A stretch of DNA of 64,000 nucleotides from Pigmentiphaga kullae (lineage in GTDB: Bacteria; Pseudomonadota; Gammaproteobacteria; Burkholderiales; Burkholderiaceae_B). Shown piece after piece: positions 53,577-63,319 of this stretch (position 1 is its first letter; each line of letters starts with the position of its first letter). Under the pieces are notes generated by a model that saw nothing but the letters and a program-made list of their open reading frames with translations, was not told the origin of the DNA and made no database searches. Position numbers and translations under genes: made by a program. The stretch is taken from contig NZ_SGXC01000003.1 in assembly GCF_004216695.1 (NCBI RefSeq), positions 372,001-436,000 of the forward strand, in the 5' to 3' direction.

Positions 53577-54551
53577 ATGTTCAAGCAAGTCCTTACCTCG
53601 GCCATCGTCTGCGCCGCTTTCGCCGCTCCGCTGCACGCGGCCGACAACTATCCGTCCCGGCCCATCACCCTGGTCGTTCCGTTCACGCCGGGCGGCAGCA
53701 CCGACATCATCGCGCGCGTCATGAGCAAGCAGCTGGGCGCGGCGCTGGGCCAGCCCATCGTCGTCGAGAACAAGCCCGGCGCGGGCGGCATCGTGGGCAC
53801 GCAATACGCCAAGTCGCAGCCGGCCGACGGTTACACGCTGATCATGGGCGCCATCGGCACCTTCGGCGCCAACGCCACGCTGTATCGCCGCCTGCCCTAC
53901 GATCCGGTCAAGGACTTCGCCCCGATCTCGCTGGTGGCCGGCGTGCCCAACGTGCTGGCGGTCAATCCGGCCAAGCTGGACGTGCGCACGGTGGACGAGC
54001 TGATCAAGGCCGTGCGCGCCAAGCCCAACGGCTACGACTACGCCTCGGGCGGCAACGGCAGCGCGGCCCACCTGGCCACCGAATACTTCAAGCTCAAGGC
54101 CAACATCCAGATCCAGCACGTGCCGTACAAGGGCACGGCGCCCGCGCTGAACGACCTGGTCGGCGGCGTGACCTCGCTGGTGCTGACCGGCTATCCGCCG
54201 CTCTCGCCGTTCTTCCAGGCCGGCCGCCTGCGCCCCATCGCGGTGGCCACCGCCAAGCGCCTGCCGCAACTGCCCGACGTGCCGACCATCAGCGAAACCA
54301 AGGGCCTCGAAGGCTTCGAGGCCAGCCAGTGGTACGGTCTGCTGACGATCGCCGGCACGCCCAAGCCCATCGTCGACCGCCTGAACAAGGAGATCGTGGC
54401 GGCGCTGAAGAATCCGGAGACCCTGGAGCAGTTCCGCAAGGAAGGGCTGGAGCCGATGTACAACACGCCCGAGGAATTCGCCCAGTACATCAAGGACCAG
54501 ATCCAGCTCTGGCGGCCGGTCATCCAGAAGGCCAACATCATCATCGATTGA
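53577..54551 (+). CDS. Bug/TctC-family periplasmic solute-binding protein
   Basis: 324 residues with a Sec signal (M-F-K-Q-V-L-T to L-H-A, cleavage about residue 21). Bug motifs: ITLVVPFTPGGSTDIIAR, VVENKPGAGG, PADGYT. Last gene of the hydratase/CoA-transferase/lyase operon behind a CAGGAG site, so its ligand is probably a C5 dicarboxylate such as itaconate or mesaconate. It faces another Bug gene tail to tail; the two are not close copies. Confidence 0.9.
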   Translation: MFKQVLTSAIVCAAFAAPLHAADNYPSRPITLVVPFTPGGSTDIIARVMSKQLGAALGQPIVVENKPGAGGIVGTQYAKSQPADGYTLIMGAIGTFGANATLYRRLPYDPVKDFAPISLVAGVPNVLAVNPAKLDVRTVDELIKAVRAKPNGYDYASGGNGSAAHLATEYFKLKANIQIQHVPYKGTAPALNDLVGGVTSLVLTGYPPLSPFFQAGRLRPIAVATAKRLPQLPDVPTISETKGLEGFEASQWYGLLTIAGTPKPIVDRLNKEIVAALKNPETLEQFRKEGLEPMYNTPEEFAQYIKDQIQLWRPVIQKANIIID

Positions 54552-54552
54552 C

Positions 54553-54584
54553 GGCCCGCGGCGGCCCGGACGTTCCCGCGGGCC
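54553..54584. terminator. GC-rich hairpin between convergent Bug genes
   Basis: Arms 54553-54561 and 54576-54584 form a perfect 9-bp stem around a 14-nt loop, directly after the Bug stop at 54551. Convergent gene ends make a shared terminator likely, although there is no T-run. Confidence 0.5.
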
Positions 54585-54596
54585 GCCGGCCTTGCG

Positions 54597-55550
54597 CTAC
54601 TGCTTGAGGTTGAGCTTGGGTACCAGGGTCTTGAAGGCCTGGCCCTGCCGGGCCACGTCGGACGAGAACTCGGCCAGGTCGGCGTAGGCGGGTGTCAGGT
54701 TCTGCTTGCGCATGGTGGTCTGGAACTCGGTCGACTGCGACAGGGTCCGGGCCGCCGCGCGCCATTTCTCCACCGCCTCGGCAGGGGTGCCCCTGGGAAC
54801 TCCCACGCCGCGCCAGACGCTGAACAGCAGGTCGTGGCCCAGTTCCTTGAAGGTCGGAACCTGGCCCAGCGTCTCGATCCGTTTCTCGGACATCACCGCC
54901 AGCGTGCGCAGCTTGCCGGCCTCCACGTGCTGGCGCAGTTCGGCATAGGCCACCGTGGTGGCCTGCACGTCGCCCGACAGCAGGCCCATGATGGCGGGCG
55001 CCGACCCCTGGTAGGGCACGTGCGTGAACGCGATGCCCGCCGATTCGCCCAGCGCCGCGGCCGCCATGTGCGGCACCGTGCCGTTGCCGGCGTTCGAGAT
55101 CGCGACGCGGCCCGGGTTGGCCTTGGCATGGGCCAGGAATTCCTGGATGGTGCGCCAGGGCGCGTCGGCGCGCACCGTGATCGACGACGGATCGTCGGTG
55201 AAGCGGGCGATGGGCTGGAACTCGTCCACGGTGGTCTTGCCTATGCCCATCAGCGGCACGACCAGCATCTCCGGCGTCATGAGGACCAGCCGGTAGCCGT
55301 CGGCCGGGCCGGTGGCCACGTAGGACCAGCCGATCGAGCCGCTGGCCCCGGGTTTGTTGACCACGTAGACGGTCTGCGGAAAGATGGGGCGCACCGCGTC
55401 GGCGATGGCGCGGGCGGTGTTGTCGCTGCCGCCGCCGGGCTGGTAGGCGACGACGAGTTCCACGGGCTTGGCCGGATAGCCGGCGGCCCAGGACGAAGCC
55501 AGCGCGGACAGGCTGGCGAGCGAGGCGCAAAGCAGGCGGGCGAGGTTCAT
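54597..55550 (-). CDS. Bug/TctC-family periplasmic solute-binding protein
   Basis: 317 residues with a Sec signal (M-N-L-A-R-L-L to S-W-A-A, cleavage about residue 23). Bug motifs: ELVVAYQPGGGSDNTAR, VVNKPGASG, PADGYR. It follows a DapA-type gene by 60 bp on the same strand, with a hairpin between, and both are divergent from a GntR regulator. The ligand may be the DapA-type enzyme's oxo-acid substrate. Confidence 0.9.
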   Translation of the reverse strand: MNLARLLCASLASLSALASSWAAGYPAKPVELVVAYQPGGGSDNTARAIADAVRPIFPQTVYVVNKPGASGSIGWSYVATGPADGYRLVLMTPEMLVVPLMGIGKTTVDEFQPIARFTDDPSSITVRADAPWRTIQEFLAHAKANPGRVAISNAGNGTVPHMAAAALGESAGIAFTHVPYQGSAPAIMGLLSGDVQATTVAYAELRQHVEAGKLRTLAVMSEKRIETLGQVPTFKELGHDLLFSVWRGVGVPRGTPAEAVEKWRAAARTLSQSTEFQTTMRKQNLTPAYADLAEFSSDVARQGQAFKTLVPKLNLKQ

Positions 55551-55575
55551 GGTGCGGTCCTTCTGCTGTGGGAAA

Positions 55576-55605
55576 GCCCCCGGTGGCGCCTGGCGCCGAG
55601 GGGGC
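55576..55605 (-). repeat. GC-rich intercistronic hairpin
   Basis: GCCCCC (55576-55581) and GGGGGC (55600-55605) enclose a second perfect pair GGCGCC/GGCGCC (55585-55590, 55592-55597). It lies in the spacer between DapA-type and Bug genes. The outer arms repeat the GCCCCC/GGGGGC of the hairpin at 37096-37109, so it may be a dispersed element. Confidence 0.45.
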
Positions 55606-55610
55606 GGGGA

Positions 55611-56519
55611 TCAGTAGTCGTATCCCAGCCGGCGCAGGCCGGCCTGGGTCTCGCGGACGATGGCGATGGTGCGTTCCCGTTCGGCGCCCGACAACGGGAG
55701 CCGGGGCGGCTTGACGGTTTCCGCGGTGCCGTCGATCAGGTGTTCGGCCAGCTTGATGTGCTGCACCAGCTTGGCCACCGTATCCAGGTGATACAGCGGC
55801 GTCAGCACGCGATACAGTTCGCGCGCCTTGTCGAAGTCGCCGGCGGCGGCCAGCGCCAGCAAGTCCACCGATTCGCGCGGCACCGCGTTGGCCATGCCCG
55901 ATACCCAGCACCGGACGCCCAGCGCGGCGCTCTCGACCACCAGGTCGTCGACGCCGCACACCACCGCCAGGCGGTCGCCGAAGCGGGTGATGAGATCGGT
56001 GACGCGCGTGGTGTCGTAGGACTCTTCCTTGAGCGCGACGATGCTCGGCTCTTCCAGCAGGCGGGCCACCACGTCGGGCGTGAGGTCCACGCCGTAGCCG
56101 CGGGGATTGTTGTAGAGCAGGATGGGCAGGGGCGAGGCCTGCGCCACCGCGCGGTAGAAGGCCACCGTCTCGTCGTCGTCCGACTTGTAGGTCAGGCCGG
56201 GGAACACCATCAGGCCGTCCACGCCCAGCGCATGCGCGTCGCGGGCGAAGGCCGCGGCCCGCTCGGTACTGGTCTCGGCCACGCCGGACAGCACCGGCAC
56301 GCGGCCCTTCACGGTGTCCAGCGCGATGCGCAGCACTTCCTGCTTTTCCTGGGGCGACAACTGGGCGTTTTCGCCCACCATGCCCATCATCAGCACGCCG
56401 TTTACGCCACGGGCGATCAGGCGTTCCAGGCCGGCGCGGATGGCGCCGGCGTCCAGCGAGCAGTCGGGTTTGAGCTTGGTCGTGACGGCGGGAAACACGC
56501 CTTGCCATCGGATCGTCAT
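55611..56519 (-). CDS. DapA/NanA-family class I aldolase or deaminase
   Basis: 302 residues. Schiff-base Lys164 in VALKEES and Tyr136 in LYNNPRG are present. The substrate-carboxylate loop, GTTGE in dihydrodipicolinate synthase, reads GMVGE (residues 46-50), so lysine synthesis is unlikely and a catabolic lyase or deaminase is favoured. First gene of a Bug-containing operon divergent from a GntR regulator, with a palindromic operator about 45-57 bp before its start. Not closely similar to the other DapA-type protein in this window. Confidence 0.85.
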   Translation of the reverse strand: MTIRWQGVFPAVTTKLKPDCSLDAGAIRAGLERLIARGVNGVLMMGMVGENAQLSPQEKQEVLRIALDTVKGRVPVLSGVAETSTERAAAFARDAHALGVDGLMVFPGLTYKSDDDETVAFYRAVAQASPLPILLYNNPRGYGVDLTPDVVARLLEEPSIVALKEESYDTTRVTDLITRFGDRLAVVCGVDDLVVESAALGVRCWVSGMANAVPRESVDLLALAAAGDFDKARELYRVLTPLYHLDTVAKLVQHIKLAEHLIDGTAETVKPPRLPLSGAERERTIAIVRETQAGLRRLGYDY

Positions 56520-56564
56520 GCAGGTGCTCCTTGAAATCTGCAGTAAGGATATTGATTACTTTAT

Positions 56565-56576
56565 ATTGGATCCAAT
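56565..56576. promoter_or_regulatory. GntR operator candidate 1
   Basis: Perfect 12-bp palindrome ATTGGATCCAAT in an AT-rich context 46 bp upstream of the DapA-type gene. Shares the TGGATCCA core with a second site 83 bp away. Confidence 0.65.
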
Positions 56577-56647
56577 TTAAAAGTCCATGAAAAACGGCCA
56601 GGGAGGCCGTCGTCAGCTTGGCGGGTGGCCGCCGGTGGCTGTTGGAT

Positions 56648-56659
56648 AGTGGATCCAAT
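56648..56659. promoter_or_regulatory. GntR operator candidate 2
   Basis: AGTGGATCCAAT, one mismatch from the perfect palindrome at 56565-56576, located 74 bp before the GntR start. Likely an autoregulatory site; the two sites are about eight helical turns apart, so looping is possible. Confidence 0.6.
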
Positions 56660-56733
56660 ATACTGCTATTAAAGTCCCAAGTCCGTCGCGCGTCTGTCGG
56701 GGTTTACCTGGACCCCGCCATTTTTCCTTCGCC

Positions 56734-57447
56734 ATGCCCAGAAACGATCTTTCTCCGTCTTCCCCCGCGTCCACCGGCAACCGGCTGGTGCGCCGGACCA
56801 CGTCCGAACTGGTGGCCGAGGCGCTGCGCGACCGCATCCTGGCGGGCGCGATCCCGCCCGGTTCGCCCCTGCGCCAGGAGTCGTTGGCCGACGAACTGGG
56901 CGTGAGCCGGATCCCGGTGCGCGAGGCCATCCGGCAGCTCAGCGCCGAAGGGCTGGTGGATGCCATTCCCCACCGTGGGGCCTTCGTCTCCATGCTGTCG
57001 CGCGCCGAGGTCGAGGAATTGTTCGACATCCGCCTGCGCCTGGAGCCCTGGCTGGTCCACGAGGCGGCCACGCGGATCTCGGAAGAGGAACTGGCACTGG
57101 CCGAGCAATGCGTGGCGCGGATGGACACGGCGGGGCCCGACCAATGGGGCCAGTTGAACTGGCAATTGCACGAAGGGCTGTACCGGGCGGCCCAGCGGCC
57201 GGCCGCGCTGGCCATCGTGCGCGGCCTGCACGAGAAGTCCGAGCGCTATTTCCGCTTCCAGGTGGTCAACGCCCCGATCCGGCAGCAGGCGCACCAGGAA
57301 CACATGGCGCTGATCTCGCTGTGCCGCGGCCGGCAGGCCGACGAGGCCCGATCGGTGCTGGAACGCCACATCGGCGACGCCGCGGAACAGATCCTGGCCA
57401 TCGTCGAACGCCTGCTGGACCAGGCGCCGGGCCGCGATCCGGCGTAG
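56734..57447 (+). CDS. GntR-family regulator, FadR/VanR subgroup
   Basis: 237 residues. Winged helix-turn-helix (about residues 18-80) with PPGSPLRQESLADELGVSRI and VREAIRQLSAEGLV, then the all-helical FCD ligand domain, which carries metal-type His residues (for example LHEGLY). It is divergent from the DapA-type/Bug operon with two matching palindromes between. It probably represses that operon until a small organic acid binds. The MFS gene follows 83 bp downstream and may be part of the regulon. Confidence 0.9.
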   Translation: MPRNDLSPSSPASTGNRLVRRTTSELVAEALRDRILAGAIPPGSPLRQESLADELGVSRIPVREAIRQLSAEGLVDAIPHRGAFVSMLSRAEVEELFDIRLRLEPWLVHEAATRISEEELALAEQCVARMDTAGPDQWGQLNWQLHEGLYRAAQRPAALAIVRGLHEKSERYFRFQVVNAPIRQQAHQEHMALISLCRGRQADEARSVLERHIGDAAEQILAIVERLLDQAPGRDPA

Positions 57448-57529
57448 CGGGAGCGGTGCGACTACAATGCGCAGGCCGTGGCCGGTCGCGCACGCACCGG
57501 CGCCACGGTTTTCCACGATCCTGTCTTTC

Positions 57530-58735
57530 ATGCCGTCGCAGCCTCTTTCTTCTTCGATCCCGTCGTCCCGCTCAGGAAACATCGTCGTCTGCGCGTCGCT
57601 CGTGCTGCTGTTCGCGATGGGCGTGCGCGCGACCTTCGGCCTGTTCATGCAGCCCATGGGGCTGGTCCATGGCTGGGGACGCGACGTGTTCTCGCTCGCC
57701 TTCGCCATCCAGAACCTGGTGTGGGGCGTCTCGGCCATCCTGATGGGGTCGGTGGCCGACAAGTGGGGCTCGGGCCGGACCATCGTCGCATCCGCGCTGC
57801 TGTGCGCGCTGGGCCTGGTCGGCACGCGCTATGCGGGGTCCGAGGCCATGCTGTACCTGTGCGGCGGGGTGCTGGTCGGGCTGGGACAGGCCGGCACCAC
57901 GTTTGCCGTGCTGCTGCCGGTGGTGGCGCGCGCCGTGCCGCCCGAGGGCCGCAGCACCGCGATGGGCATCGCCAGCGCGGGCGGATCCATGGGGCAGTTC
58001 GTGGTCGTGCCCGCCGGGCAACTGCTGATCGATCATTTCGACTGGACCGGCGCGCTGTGGGCGCTGTCGGCGCTGATGCTGCTGGCGCTGCCGCTGGCGT
58101 CGCGCCTGACGGGCAAGCCGGCGCACGCAGCCGGCTCCCAGTCGCTGGGCGCCGCGGTGCGGCAGGCCATGGGGCACGGCTCCTACCACTTCCTGTTCTG
58201 GAGCTACGCGGTCTGCGGCTTCCACACGGCCTTCATCACGCTGCACCTGCCCGCCTTCGTGGTGGACGGCGGCCTGAAAGCCTCGGATGGCGCGCTGGCC
58301 ATCGCGCTCATCGGCCTGTTCAACGTGTTCGGTTCGTACTGGGCCGGCCGCATGGGCGGCCGCCACAGCAAGAAGCACCTGTTGGCGCTGCTGTACGCGA
58401 CGCGCTCGGCGGCGATCATGCTGCTGATCCTCTTGCCGCTGACGCCGGCGGTGCTGTATGCCTTCTCGGCCCTGATCGGCCTGGTCTGGCTGGGAACCGT
58501 GCCGCTGACCACCGCGCTGGTGGGACAAATCTACGGCATGCGCTATGCCTCGACGCTGACGGGCATCGTATTCTTCGGCCATCAGATCGGCAGTTTCGTG
58601 GGCGTCTGGCTGGGCGGCAAGCTGTATGTCGCCACCGGCAGCTACGATGCGGTCTGGTGGATCTCGGTCGCGCTGGGCCTGGCCGCCGCGGCGCTGTGCA
58701 TGCCCGTGCGCGAGCGCGCATTGGTGCCGGCATGA
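57530..58735 (+). CDS. MFS transporter, OFA/monocarboxylate-like
   Basis: 401 residues from ATG at 57530 (an upstream ATG at 57467 is less likely). About 12 membrane helices. The FAMGVRATFGLFMQPM start and GLGQAGTTFAVLLPVVAR segment resemble the oxalate-formate antiporter and monocarboxylate groups. It starts 83 bp after the GntR gene, on the same strand, so it could import the acid handled by the divergent DapA/Bug operon. Substrate uncertain. Confidence 0.86.
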   Translation: MPSQPLSSSIPSSRSGNIVVCASLVLLFAMGVRATFGLFMQPMGLVHGWGRDVFSLAFAIQNLVWGVSAILMGSVADKWGSGRTIVASALLCALGLVGTRYAGSEAMLYLCGGVLVGLGQAGTTFAVLLPVVARAVPPEGRSTAMGIASAGGSMGQFVVVPAGQLLIDHFDWTGALWALSALMLLALPLASRLTGKPAHAAGSQSLGAAVRQAMGHGSYHFLFWSYAVCGFHTAFITLHLPAFVVDGGLKASDGALAIALIGLFNVFGSYWAGRMGGRHSKKHLLALLYATRSAAIMLLILLPLTPAVLYAFSALIGLVWLGTVPLTTALVGQIYGMRYASTLTGIVFFGHQIGSFVGVWLGGKLYVATGSYDAVWWISVALGLAAAALCMPVRERALVPA

Positions 58736-58756
58736 GTTCCGCCGGAAACAGGAGCG

Positions 58757-58930
58757 ATGTCCATGGCCGATTCCAGCAGGCAGGAGCAACCCGGGGGGCG
58801 CGGGCGCGCCTGGCGGACAGTCCTTGCCTGCGCTTTGCTTGGCGCCGTGCTTGCGGTAGCCTTCGTGGGCTATTTGCGCCCGCAACTCGTCGTCGGATGG
58901 GAAGGGCTCATGGCCCTGTGCGGCTTTTGA
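58757..58930 (+). CDS. 57-residue single-pass membrane protein
   Basis: A small frame starting M-S-M-A-D-S-S-R. A basic, Gly/Arg-rich N-terminal stretch of about 22 residues is followed by one hydrophobic helix (about residues 24-44) and a short tail ending C-G-F. An AGGAG ribosome site lies 6 nt before the ATG. It fills the gap between the MFS gene and parE. No family recognised; the strong ribosome site and clean membrane segment support a real gene. Confidence 0.55.
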   Translation: MSMADSSRQEQPGGRGRAWRTVLACALLGAVLAVAFVGYLRPQLVVGWEGLMALCGF

Positions 58931-59009
58931 ACGCCGCCCGCCGGGGAAGGAATGGGTGCCCAAAAAATGGGCGTGCCAGTCCGACCCGCATGGTTAGGCC
59001 CTCCATCCG

Positions 59010-59015
59010 TAAAAT
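59010..59015 (+). promoter_or_regulatory. candidate parE -10 (TAAAAT)
   Basis: TAAAAT, five of six matches to the -10 consensus, 33 bp before the TTG start of parE. No convincing -35. Just downstream is the DnaA-box-like pair. A small GCCCA/TGGGC hairpin lies upstream at 58958-58972. Confidence 0.35.
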
Positions 59016-59023
59016 ACCCTTCA

Positions 59024-59046
59024 TTTTCCACAGTCGCTGGGGATAA
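59024..59046. promoter_or_regulatory. inverted pair of DnaA-box-like sequences before parE
   Basis: TTTTCCACA (59024-59032) and, on the other strand, TTATCCCCA (59038-59046) each match the DnaA box TTATCCACA at eight of nine positions, 5 bp apart in inverted orientation. The second overlaps the GGGGA ribosome site of parE. Confidence 0.45.
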
Positions 59047-59047
59047 C

Positions 59048-61005
<1,958 letters not shown>

Positions 61006-61006
<1 letters not shown>

Positions 61007-63315
61007 TGACGGACGAACAACAACCCGGCCTGTTCGAGCGGCCGGGCGGCGATGCCGCGATCACGCTGGCGCGCTATGCGGAGCAGGCTTATCTGGATTA
61101 CGCGGTATCGGTGGTCAAGGGCCGGGCGCTGCCCGACGTCAGCGACGGCCAGAAGCCCGTGCAGCGGCGCATCCTGTACGCGATGCAGGCCATGGGGCTG
61201 GGTTCCAACGCCAAGCCGGTGAAGTCGGCCCGCGTGGTGGGCGACGTGCTGGGCAAGTACCATCCCCACGGCGACCAGGCCGCCTATGACGCGCTGGTGC
61301 GCATGGCGCAGTCGTTCTCGCTGCGCTATCCGCTCATCGACGGACAGGGCAACTTCGGCTCGCGCGACGGCGACGGCGCCGCGGCCATGCGCTACACCGA
61401 GGCGCGCCTGACGCCCATCGCCCGGCTGCTGCTGGACGAACTGGACGAAGGCACGGTCGACTTCATTCCCAACTACGACGGGTCGTACCAGGAGCCCAGG
61501 CAGTTGCCCGCGCGCCTGCCCGTGGTGCTGCTGAACGGCGCCTCGGGCATCGCGGTGGGCATGGCCACCGAGATCCCGCCGCACAACCTGCGCGAAGTGG
61601 CGCAGGCCGCGGTGGCGCTGCTGAAGAATCCCAGGATCGCCGACGACGAGCTGTACGGCCTGCTGCCCGGGCCCGATTATCCCGGCGGCGGCCAGATCAT
61701 CACGCCGCGGTCCGAGATCGCCCAGATCCTCAGTTCCGGCCGTGGCTCGATCAAGGTCCGCGCGCGCTGGAAATTCGAGGAAATGGCCCGCGGCCAGTGG
61801 CAACTGGTGGTTACCGAACTGCCGCCCTCGACTTCCGGCCAGAAGGTGCTGGAGGAGATCGAGGAACTCACCAACCCCAAGGTGAAGGCGGGCAAGAAGA
61901 GCCTCTCGAACGAACAGCAGCAGACCAAGGCGGCCCTGCTCGGCCTGCTCGACGCGGTGCGCGACGAGTCGGGCAAGGACGCGGCGGTGCGGCTGGTGTT
62001 CGAGCCCAAGACCTCGCGCGTGGACCGCGACGAATTCGTCAACACGCTGCTGGCCCATACGTCCATGGAAAGCAGCGCGCCCATCAACCTGGTGGCGGTG
62101 GGCAACGACGGACGGCCGCGCCAGAAATCGATGCGCGAGATCCTGGACGAGTGGCTGGCCTTCCGTACCCAGACCGTCACGCGCCGCTCGCGCCATCGCC
62201 TGGACAAGGTGCTGGACCGCATCCATGTGCTGGAAGGGCGCATGGTGGTCTACCTGAACGTGGATGCCGTGATCAAGGTCATCCGCGAGTCGGATGAACC
62301 GCGGCCCGCGCTGATGCAGGCCTTCAACCTGACCGAACGCCAGGCCGAGGACATCCTGGAGATGCGCCTGCGGCAACTGGCGCGCCTGGAAGGTTTCAAG
62401 ATCGAGCAGGAGCTCAAGAACCTGCAGGAAGAGCAGGGCAAGCTCGAGGAACTGCTGGCCAATCCGGCCTCGCTCAAGCGCCTGATCGTCAAGGAGATCG
62501 AAGCCGACGCCAAGCAGTACGGCGACGACCGCCGCACGCTGATCGAGGCGGCCGAGCGCGCCACCATCGAGGCCAAGGTCATCGACGAGCCGGTTACCGT
62601 GATCGTGTCGCAGAAGGGCTGGCTGCGCGCCCGCCAGGGCCACGGCCACGATGCCAGCCTGTTCACGTTCAAGGCGGGCGATGCGCTCTACGGCGCGTTC
62701 GAATGCCGGACCACCGATACGCTGATCGCGCTCGGCAGCAACGGCCGCGTCTACTCGGTGGCCGTCAGCGCGCTGCCCTCGGCGCGCGGCGACGGCGTGC
62801 CGGTGACCACGCTGATCGACCTGGAAACCGGGTCACGCATCCTGCACATGATCGCGGCGGCGCCCGAGAGCCGCTGGCTGCTGGCCACCGAGCGCGGCGT
62901 CGGCTTCGTCACGCGCCTTGGCGACATGGCCACGCGCCAGCGCGGCGGCAAGCAGTTCATGACGCTGGACGAAGGCGACAGCCCGCTGCGCCCCGTGCCG
63001 GTGTTCGACAGCGCCGACTCGCTCGCGCTGCTGACCGACAAGGGCCGCTTCCTGGTGTTCGGCCTGGCCGAGGTCAAGGCCCTGTCGTCGGGCGGCCGCG
63101 GCACGGCGCTGATGGACATCGATCCCAAGGACACCCTGGCCCAGGTGGTGCCGGTCGGGCCGGCGGGGCTGCGGATCACGGGCATCTACCGCAACAAGCC
63201 GCACGAAGAGATCCTGTCCGCCGGCGGGCTCGCGGTCTACGTCGGCAAGCGGGCCCGCAAGGGCCGGCTGCTGGATGCCAAGCCCAAGCAGCCCGTGCTG
63301 TCGCCGGTGCTGTAG
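61006..63315 (+). CDS. parC: DNA topoisomerase IV subunit A
   Basis: 769 residues. Breakage-reunion subunit of topoisomerase IV. Catalytic Tyr130 in [15 protein letters not shown] at residues 86-90; C-terminal beta-pinwheel repeats from about residue 530. At the quinolone-contact positions equal to E. coli Ser80 and Glu84 it has Gln91 and Asp95, an altered native drug-binding site. It is shorter than GyrA and next to parE, which fixes its identity. A lipoprotein hydrolase gene follows 4 bp after its stop. Confidence 0.95.
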
Positions 63316-63319
63316 CGCC

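Noticed and set aside
55611-56519. dapA of lysine biosynthesis
   Set aside because: Loop GMVGE instead of GTTGE, and context with a GntR regulator and a Bug protein, both point to catabolism.
57478-59046. 522-residue frame overlapping the MFS gene and the parE promoter
   Set aside because: Arg/Gly-rich shadow in another frame; the MFS protein has clear membrane helices in its own frame.
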